Source: Cyanobacteriota bacterium
Lineage (GTDB): Bacteria; Cyanobacteriota; Vampirovibrionia; LMEP-6097
Assembly (NCBI GenBank): GCA_027618255.1
Contig: JAQCFG010000011.1
Location: 1-41,690, forward strand
DNA length: 41,690 nucleotides
Direction: 5' to 3'
The position numbers and the translations under genes are program-made. The notes under the pieces are model-generated. The model was not told the DNA's origin and did not search any database. It saw only the letters and a program-made list of their open reading frames with translations. Below are positions 17,497-23,255 of the stretch, one piece after another; within the stretch, counting starts at the first letter, position 1; each line of letters starts with the position of its first letter.

Positions 17497-17834
17497 TTCT
17501 CTTCAAGTTTGAGAACTGCAAGGTACAGTACTCTAGCTCTCGTATTTTTGGCGTCCAACTTCAGTGCTGTCTCAAATAAATCCATGGCTTCACTATATCT
17601 TTCCTGTTGATCACGTTCCAGATCTTTCAAGATCTTTTCTCCGTATTCAACTCTAACGGTTGAATTATATTTTTGACTCGCTTTGGATTTATGAGTATCT
17701 AATATAGAAATCGCTTCCGTATAATGTCCCTGATTAGCAAAATCTTGAGCCAAGCTCAAATCTTCAGAGAATAAACTACAAGCTGTCAAAGACAGAAGAA
17801 TTAATGCTATGCAATTATATTTAATCAAAGTCAT
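17493..17834 (-). CDS. Small TPR-like lipoprotein
   Basis: 113 residues. Residues 1-18 are a lipoprotein signal ending in LTAC, with lipidated Cys19. The mature part has two TPR-like helical hairpins (about 25-45 and 78-110: RYSEAMDLFETALKLDAKNT). Such proteins are usually outer- or inner-membrane scaffolds; the partner is unknown. First gene of a minus-strand pair with plsY. Its start lies only 18 bp from the divergent permease start, with a TATATT box 5 nt from the ATG. Confidence 0.85.
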   Translation of the reverse strand: MTLIKYNCIALILLSLTACSLFSEDLSLAQDFANQGHYTEAISILDTHKSKASQKYNSTVRVEYGEKILKDLERDQQERYSEAMDLFETALKLDAKNTRARVLYLAVLKLEEK

Positions 17835-17852
17835 AGGTTAATATAATTATAT
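17835..17852. promoter_or_regulatory. 18-bp divergent promoter region with overlapping TATAAT boxes
   Basis: The AT-only stretch 17840-17852 reads TATAAT on the plus strand (17842-17847, 5 nt before the permease ATG) and offers TATAAT or TATATT on the minus strand upstream of the lipoprotein gene. There is no room for untranslated leaders, so both mRNAs would be leaderless or nearly so. Confidence 0.5.
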
Positions 17853-18887
17853 ATGATCTTTGTTGAAACACAGAAAAACAACAAAAGAAAAGCAAAACAG
17901 CTGCCTATAGCTGTTTATATTTGCATATTTATACTAATTACTCTCTATAGCGCAATTGGCTTTGCTGATTTTATAGCACCCTATGATCCACTATTTCAAA
18001 ACCCCACAGCTGGTTATGCTGAGCCTAGTCATATTTACTGGGACAAACAAGGTCCATATATCTATGCACAGAAATACAAGCTCAATGAAATTAGCTTCAA
18101 AAAAGAAAGTCAAGAAATAAGAGATCAAGGTAAATATCATTTGAGCTTCTTTCAAAATGGCAAACTTGTTAGTGTAGAAAAACCAGCTCAGTTTTATTTA
18201 TTAGGAACAGATAGAATTGGCAGGGATTTATTCTCTCGATTAATCTATGGTGGTAGACCAAGTCTTACAATTGGTTTCATTGGTTTACTCATCGCCTTTC
18301 CCATCGGTATCATCTACGGAGGAATTTCTGGCTTCTTTGGTGGCTGGGTAGACAACTTGATGATGCGACTAGCTGAAGCTATCATGTCCTTCCCGAGTTT
18401 TTATTTACTAATTATTCTTTCAGCTATACTACCAGCGAGCTTGAGCAATTTTCAGCGCTTTGCCATGATCACCTTGATACTTTCATTTATCTCCTGGGCG
18501 AGTTTAGCGAGAATAATTCGCGGTCAAATACTTTCACTGAAAGAAAAAGAATTTATTGAAGCAGCAAGATCAATCGGTCAAAACTACTTAGTCATTATCA
18601 CCAAGCACTTAATCCCGCACACGGCAAGTTTTTTGATTATTGCTATAACCCTTTCGATACCAAGTTTCATCATAGGTGAATCAGCCTTGAGTTTCCTTGG
18701 ACTTGGGATCAATCAACCTGATCCAAGCTGGGGCAATATCTTAGCTGAAGGCAAAGATCTGAGTAATATACTCACAAGACCATGGTTAATCTGGTCACCA
18801 TCCTTGCTGATCTTTGGGGCTGTGTTTTCGTTTAATATACTGGGGGATTATTTAAGGGACAGGCTGGATCCGAAGTTGTCTCAATAG
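17853..18887 (+). CDS. ABC transporter permease, OppC/DppC type
   Basis: 344 residues. N-terminal helix and the family's FADFIAPYDPLFQNP segment, a large periplasmic insert (50-115), LLGTDRIGRDLFSRLIYGG, then five more helices with the EAA loop KEFIEAARSIGQNYLVIITK, which contacts the ATPase. Peptide or nickel type importers need a second permease, two ATPases and a binding protein; none is in the window. TATAAT lies 5 nt before the ATG. The stop TAG is completed by the first base of the dispersed repeat at 18887; the target-site sequence suggests the original stop was equivalent. Confidence 0.92.
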   Translation: MIFVETQKNNKRKAKQLPIAVYICIFILITLYSAIGFADFIAPYDPLFQNPTAGYAEPSHIYWDKQGPYIYAQKYKLNEISFKKESQEIRDQGKYHLSFFQNGKLVSVEKPAQFYLLGTDRIGRDLFSRLIYGGRPSLTIGFIGLLIAFPIGIIYGGISGFFGGWVDNLMMRLAEAIMSFPSFYLLIILSAILPASLSNFQRFAMITLILSFISWASLARIIRGQILSLKEKEFIEAARSIGQNYLVIITKHLIPHTASFLIIAITLSIPSFIIGESALSFLGLGINQPDPSWGNILAEGKDLSNILTRPWLIWSPSLLIFGAVFSFNILGDYLRDRLDPKLSQ

Positions 18888-18999
18888 ACATCCTGCAAAA
18901 CCCCGTTTTGCTAGTGATGTCGCTTTAAAAAAAGTAGCAACCACAACGAATGTTGCGTTTGCTTTAAGGATAATTCCGACTTTTGCAGTAAGTCTAATA
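18883..18999 (+). mobile_element. MITE-like dispersed repeat, copy 2 (109 bp plus AATA flanks)
   Basis: The element 18887-18995 is flanked by AATA (18883-18886 and 18996-18999). It has the same inverted ends, hairpins and core GTGATGTCGC as copy 1, with about eight substitutions and one deleted base. It lies between the convergent permease and recombinase genes, beyond the recombinase tyrosine codon. Confidence 0.8.
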
Positions 19000-19021
19000 G
19001 AGAGAGTTTTGTGTACAGACT

Positions 19022-19834
19022 TTAAAGCAAAACACTCTTCTGCCCAGTAATATCTCTAAGCAAAGTTTCATGCGCGCCATTTTGTTTCATATGCTTTAGA
19101 AAGCTATTACGTAATATCGATGGTGAGACTCTAGTTTTGAGTCCTGCTGCCTTAGATGCTTCTCTTATCAAACGAAAGACTTCACGCTCAGAAACTACTT
19201 TGCCAATACGATTCAAAAAGAGTTTGGACTCAGTCTGCAAGTTTTCATTTTGAATATGTTCTTTGATATATTCTGCAAGTAATTGATTAAACGGAATTAC
19301 TCTTTCTTTTGAGCGAGTAGATCTTGGGATAGTAATTAATTGATTCTCTACATCAAGGTCAGCAATTGTAAGTTGTGTAAGTTCACCGACTCTAATTCCT
19401 GTTGCGTAAATAAGCTCAAGTAGCATTTTTGTCTTCAGATCATGCTCAGGAAAATCCAAGAGCAAAATAATCTCTTCTTCAGTTAAAGTAGTAGGAGCCT
19501 TGTTTCTGAATTGAGGAGAACGATTGATTTGCGTAAAAGGATCTCGCGAAACTAAATTCTTCTCACGCATCCAAATCCAAAAGCCATGAATCGCAGTTAG
19601 TTTACGGTTGACAGTTGCTGTGCTACGTCCTTGATCCTCAATTTGTTTTGCAAACCTGTTTAAGATCTCTGCACTAAGCTCACGCAGATCAAAACCCTGA
19701 GTGTATTTAACAATACAAAACGACTCAAAATCCAACAAATCTCTTTTATATAAACGGAGAGAATTAAAACTCAGTATATTATTAGCATCCAAGTGATCAA
19801 GATACTCTGCTATGTAATTAAGTCCTTCAGTCAT
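19022..19834 (-). pseudogene. Xer-type tyrosine recombinase, probably inactivated
   Basis: 270 residues from the ATG at 19834 (AGGAAAACCA upstream; an ATG at 19855 and a GTG at 19888 are also in frame, the latter inside a repeat hairpin). SAM-like N-terminal core-binding domain, then the catalytic domain: ATGIRVGEL (first Arg) and SKERVIPF (Lys) are intact. The HxxR motif is SILR, so its His is lost while Arg remains, and the later GH motif is GQ. Translation stops at TAA just before the tyrosine box. Reading through that TAA gives SLYTKLS with Tyr exactly ten residues after the Gly of GQ, the canonical Xer spacing. Loss of two His residues plus the stop suggests decay; programmed readthrough is an alternative. 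Confidence 0.7.
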
Positions 19835-19849
19835 TGGTTTTCCTATCTC

Positions 19850-19943
19850 AGTCATTTTTATCACCAGCAACGAAACTAGTATCTGCACCGTTTCGACCTT
19901 TTATGTCGATATCATTAGCACAACTTTGTTTTGCAAAGTGTCT
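19850..19943 (-). repeat. Diverged copy of the dispersed two-hairpin repeat (copy R2), leader of the recombinase gene
   Basis: Read on the minus strand: AGACACTTTGCAAAA (left end, about 19943-19929, close to AGACATCCTGCAAAA), a hairpin, core GATATCG (19913-19907), then CGAAAC/GTTTCG (19871-19895) and a GATAA segment before the ATG. Relative to R1 the outer stem G-C pair has become A-T on both sides, a compensatory change. Confidence 0.65.
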
Positions 19944-19961
19944 CAATGATAGCAAAGACTA

Positions 19962-19976
19962 AGCTTAATTTAAGCT
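19962..19976. promoter_or_regulatory. Palindrome upstream of ispD
   Basis: AGCTTAA-T-TTAAGCT, a perfect 7-bp dyad with one central base, 32 nt before the ispD ATG and about 20 nt before its TAGAAT box. It is positioned like an operator, but no regulator is known. Confidence 0.3.
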
Positions 19977-20008
19977 CAAAGAGAACAATAATGCACTAGA
20001 ATTTAACT

Positions 20009-20707
20009 ATGGGCATAGTAGCAATCATACCAGCAGGTGGAATTGGTAAAAGAATGAATAGTCAAAAACCTAAACAGTTTCTGACACTCAATAACGAACC
20101 AATAATCCTAATAACCATAAGAGCTTTAGCTGAAACTGGCTTGGTATCGAAAATCATCATACCAACAGTAGATCTTGTCTACACCAGAAAAATCATCAAA
20201 ATGGCACACCCAGATCTTGACATACAAATCTGTAAAGGCGGCAAAACAAGGCAAGAAAGTGTTCATAATGGTTTGGATTACTTAAAAGAGACTGACTGGA
20301 ATCCCGACTATATATTAATACATGATGCAGTGAGAGCCCTCGTCAGAAAGGACACCATTGAAAAAGTTATTGCCAAAGCACAAGAAACTGGTGCAGCAAT
20401 AGTAGCAAGACCAATATTAGACACAATCAAACTAGCATACAAAGAGGGCGAAGATATAATCATCAAAAAAAATATTCCAAGAGACCACATGTGGTTTACT
20501 CAAACTCCACAAGTATTCAAGGCTGATCTATTAATCGAAGCATACAATAAAGCAAGGGAAGATCATTTCACCGGTACAGATTCAGCGAGTCTGGTAGAAA
20601 GACTCAATCACCCAATTTGCATAGTAGAGGGTTACCCAAGCAATATCAAAATCACGACTCCTGAGGATTTGGATTTAGCTAAGATGTATTTGGATAGTAG
20701 AGTATAA
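20009..20707 (+). CDS. ispD: 2-C-methyl-D-erythritol 4-phosphate cytidylyltransferase
   Basis: 232 residues, usual length. Third step of the MEP isoprenoid pathway, joining CTP and MEP. Seen: nucleotide loop IIPAGGIGKRMNSQKPKQFL with its Gly-rich turn, basic Lys, IHDAVRALV, ARPILDTIK, FTQTPQVF and TDSASLVE. dxr of the same pathway lies at 35745 in this window, but not in the same operon. TAGAAT (19997-20002) stands 6 nt before the ATG, so the mRNA is probably leaderless. A 10-bp hairpin encloses the stop codon. Confidence 0.96.
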   Translation: MGIVAIIPAGGIGKRMNSQKPKQFLTLNNEPIILITIRALAETGLVSKIIIPTVDLVYTRKIIKMAHPDLDIQICKGGKTRQESVHNGLDYLKETDWNPDYILIHDAVRALVRKDTIEKVIAKAQETGAAIVARPILDTIKLAYKEGEDIIIKKNIPRDHMWFTQTPQVFKADLLIEAYNKAREDHFTGTDSASLVERLNHPICIVEGYPSNIKITTPEDLDLAKMYLDSRV

Positions 20708-20728
20708 GTCAAATTGGCTGACTTATAC
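20702..20728 (+). terminator. Hairpin over the ispD stop codon
   Basis: GTATAAGTCA pairs perfectly with TGACTTATAC across the 7-nt loop AATTGGC; the TAA stop is inside the left arm. There is no following T-run, so it is either a weak or Rho-assisted terminator or an mRNA 3'-end stabiliser. Confidence 0.45.
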
Positions 20729-20794
20729 GGTTATGCTCGGCTTATGGACTTCGTCCTGCCACTTTTGCTCTAACATCATACGAAACAGCGAAGC

Positions 20795-20862
20795 CTAAGC
20801 AGAAGCCGTGAGCTTAGTATGCAGTGAGCGAAGCGAACATACGCTATACGATTGCAGAGCAA
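20795..20862. repeat. Cluster of three small hairpins between convergent genes
   Basis: CTAAGC/GCTTAG (20795-20817), GTATG/CATAC (20817-20842) and TTGC-AGA-GCAA (20852-20862) follow in series. The stretch contains GAGCGAAGCGAA, a motif style common in dispersed palindromic repeats, and is richer in GC than its neighbours. Confidence 0.35.
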
Positions 20863-20869
20863 TATTAAC

Positions 20870-21937
20870 TTATAACTCAACCCAAAAAATTGGATCCAAA
20901 CCAGGAATAGCTGCACCATCAATAATTTGTCCAATTTGAGATCTCACCTTATCTTTAAAAACTTCTTGCATTACATTAGCATCAGGTTGGCAAGCAAGTT
21001 CATCAAACTCTCCAGTCCATGTTCCATCTTCAACACCTTCTGCACCAAGATTACGGGCAGCTATATGAGCAGCATGATTAATCATATTCTCAACAAAACT
21101 AATCTCCCCATTAGGTCTTAATACAGCTGCGCCATTTTCACCTTGGTAACTAACAATCCAACTCACAGAACCATCATCAAATCTTTCAACAGAGTTAAGA
21201 TACTCACTCTTACCCTTAGGTCCCAAATGAGCGATCTGTCTATAATTACCAAATGTATCAATAAAGGATTCATTAATAACCAAAGGCTCTGACTCACTGA
21301 AACTACAATGTTTAATTCCAAGTATATGATTTTCATCTGTGTATTGAATTACTTGTGCAAAAATAGTCTTGCGTGACTTAGTCGCTGGAAAAGCAATAAT
21401 AACTTGATTAGATTTCTCGATTTTTTTGACCCACACAGAAAAATCCCTCTTGTCTGGTCTAGGAATATTCAACATTTGATTAAATGCAAACTCACTCAAA
21501 TGAGAGAACTGTGACTTAACTTTGTCTAGTCTTTGTTTAGTCAAAGAACAAATATGTTCTTCAAAATTAGATTGTTTAAGATCTTTAAGAGTAGCCAAAT
21601 TGTGATATGGCAGCATAGTCCTTGAAGGTATCAACTCCATAGAACTAATAAAGGATGCTGACAATTCAAAACCATCTTCATCATAAGGAACAACAGTATT
21701 GTGTTGTGGATGCACACCAGCCCTCTCATCATCACTCGGCATTGAAATATTAACCGCAGAAGCTTGACCTGGTCTTGCCATTAAAATCAATTGCTTTAAA
21801 TTATTTGGATCAAGCCTAGTAGCTTTCTTACTACTATTTTTATAGGCATAATGTCCACCAACATAAACATATTTGTGACGAAGATCAACTTCATCAACAA
21901 CTGGTTTTTCTTTTGGTTCTTGCTCTTCGGCAGCCAT
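20870..21937 (-). CDS. Conserved-looking protein of unknown family (paralog A)
   Basis: 355 residues, no signal peptide or membrane helix, acidic N-terminus. Not recognised. It shares with the next upstream gene an ordered set of motifs: PGQA near 55, HPQHN near 77, KRDFxVWxK near 160, FGNxRxIAHxG near 230, NSxERxDDGxxxW, GAAxLRxNG, ARNLGAEG, WTG, and a final QIxDGAxIPGxxPIF. The shared, evenly spaced motifs show an old duplication under constraint. HPQHN and the Arg/Asp-rich motifs could be catalytic, but that is a guess. TAGAAT (21949-21944) lies 6 nt before the ATG, so it has its own promoter although it follows paralog B on the same strand. Confidence 0.8.
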   Translation of the reverse strand: MAAEEQEPKEKPVVDEVDLRHKYVYVGGHYAYKNSSKKATRLDPNNLKQLILMARPGQASAVNISMPSDDERAGVHPQHNTVVPYDEDGFELSASFISSMELIPSRTMLPYHNLATLKDLKQSNFEEHICSLTKQRLDKVKSQFSHLSEFAFNQMLNIPRPDKRDFSVWVKKIEKSNQVIIAFPATKSRKTIFAQVIQYTDENHILGIKHCSFSESEPLVINESFIDTFGNYRQIAHLGPKGKSEYLNSVERFDDGSVSWIVSYQGENGAAVLRPNGEISFVENMINHAAHIAARNLGAEGVEDGTWTGEFDELACQPDANVMQEVFKDKVRSQIGQIIDGAAIPGLDPIFWVEL

Positions 21938-21977
21938 AAACGTATTCTAACATCAGATACCTCAGATGTAATTAAAC

Positions 21978-22098
21978 TAAGGCTGATCTAAGTTGTTCAT
22001 CTGCAAGGCTGGTGAGACCCCGCAGGGCGTTCCCGAAGTTGGTTAACACCAACGAGGTCAAGCGTAACGCCGCAGATGGGCAGATTAGAGTAGCCTTA
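21978..22098. repeat. 121-bp nested palindromic island
   Basis: Paired arms from outside in: TAAGGCT/AGCCTTA, TCTAA/TTAGA, CATCTGC/GCAGATG, GGCGTT/AACGCC and GTTGGT/ACCAAC with a TAAC loop. It is visibly GC-richer than its flanks. The right arm holds the stop codon of the upstream minus-strand gene. It could be a non-autonomous palindromic element, a structured RNA or a 3'-end element. Confidence 0.6.
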
Positions 22099-23218
22099 AT
22101 GGGTCGAATATTGGTTCAGGTCCCGGTATACACGCCCCATCAACAATCTGATAAACCTGCTTTCTTACAGCCTCTTTGTATTCAGTTCTAATTATATATT
22201 TATCCTCGACTTCAGTAAGACAGGCGTCAGCTGAATACTTACCAGTCCAAGCAAGTGTCTTAGTATTAATTCCTTCAGCCCCTAGATTACGAGCCGAAAA
22301 CTCTGCCATTGTTTTATCACCATCTTTAAGTAAAATCACTTGCCCATTATCTCGAAGTATCGCTGCACCAGTTAATTTTTGTCCATTCTTAAAATCTGAG
22401 CTAGTCCAAATTATAGTACCATCATCAAGTCTTTCTAAAGAATTCTGAAAAGCATTTGATTCTGAACCGGTAACGCCAACATGTGCAATGTTGCGCAAAT
22501 TACCAAATTTATCAAAACAACTTTGGTTTGCAACTAATGGCATACCTGCTTCAAAAACAACATGCCTTAGATCGATTATTTTTAAATCACTATTATATTT
22601 CACTGTTTGAATATACTGTATCAATTGCAGTCGTGGATTAATATAGGCAATATCGATATCACAATTAATCGGTATTTGTTTGTCTCTATAACTTACAAAC
22701 TCACTATGTCCAGCAGGTATCTTTAACCAAACATTGAAGTCACGCTTAGCTTCATCTACCAAGCACATCATGTCTCTAAAACATCTATAACTAAGATTAG
22801 CAAACTGATGAGCAACTCTATCTATATGTTTACGAGTCAAACATGCGACTTTTGGAACATAACCTTTCTCTTCTAGACAAAGGTGGGTATGAATATTTTG
22901 GTAATCATCCAAAGTTAAAGATGGTATAGTTTCAAAATTACTACGAAAAGAACCTGGGCTATTATGCTGCGGGTGAGCCCCCACCCTAAGATCAGCAGGT
23001 GGTAATCTCATTTCAACAGAGAGTGCTTGTCCTGGATTTGTAAAGATCACATGTTCATTTTCTAGATCTAGCTCAGTTCTTTCTTTGTTTGGTCTTGCAT
23101 GTTGTTTAGAAAAATAATTAAAACTATGACTTACAGGCACAACATCTACAGGTCTAGCGTCAATTATTGATTGAGCTAGATCGATTGATTTATCAATTTC
23201 AGAAATGTTTACTGCCAT
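22085..23218 (-). CDS. Conserved-looking protein of unknown family (paralog B)
   Basis: 377 residues, soluble, family not recognised. Homologous to the downstream gene over most of its length. Shared motifs appear in the same order: PGQA, HPQHN, KRDFNVWLK, LVANQS..FGNLRNIAHVG, NSLERLDDGTIIW, GAAILRDNGQ, ARNLGAEG, AWTG, QIVDGACIPGPEPIF. It has a Cys-containing insert (CLEEKGYVPKVACL) and a longer central section than paralog A. The ATG is at 23218 with a weak AGGA directly before it. Its last codons form the arm of the palindromic island. A pair of paralogs side by side suggests related but separate roles. Confidence 0.8.
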   Translation of the reverse strand: MAVNISEIDKSIDLAQSIIDARPVDVVPVSHSFNYFSKQHARPNKERTELDLENEHVIFTNPGQALSVEMRLPPADLRVGAHPQHNSPGSFRSNFETIPSLTLDDYQNIHTHLCLEEKGYVPKVACLTRKHIDRVAHQFANLSYRCFRDMMCLVDEAKRDFNVWLKIPAGHSEFVSYRDKQIPINCDIDIAYINPRLQLIQYIQTVKYNSDLKIIDLRHVVFEAGMPLVANQSCFDKFGNLRNIAHVGVTGSESNAFQNSLERLDDGTIIWTSSDFKNGQKLTGAAILRDNGQVILLKDGDKTMAEFSARNLGAEGINTKTLAWTGKYSADACLTEVEDKYIIRTEYKEAVRKQVYQIVDGACIPGPEPIFDPLRLL

Positions 23219-23255
23219 GGTCCTATGGCTCTATTTAAGCGATTCTGGGTTAAGT

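Noticed and set aside
19022-19834. Considered as a functional XerC/XerD
   Set aside because: Two catalytic His residues are replaced and the tyrosine lies after a stop codon; at best it needs recoding.
20708-20869. Hairpins considered as a tRNA or riboswitch
   Set aside because: No anticodon arm, no T-arm sequence and no match to a known riboswitch core; the hairpins are small and unconnected.
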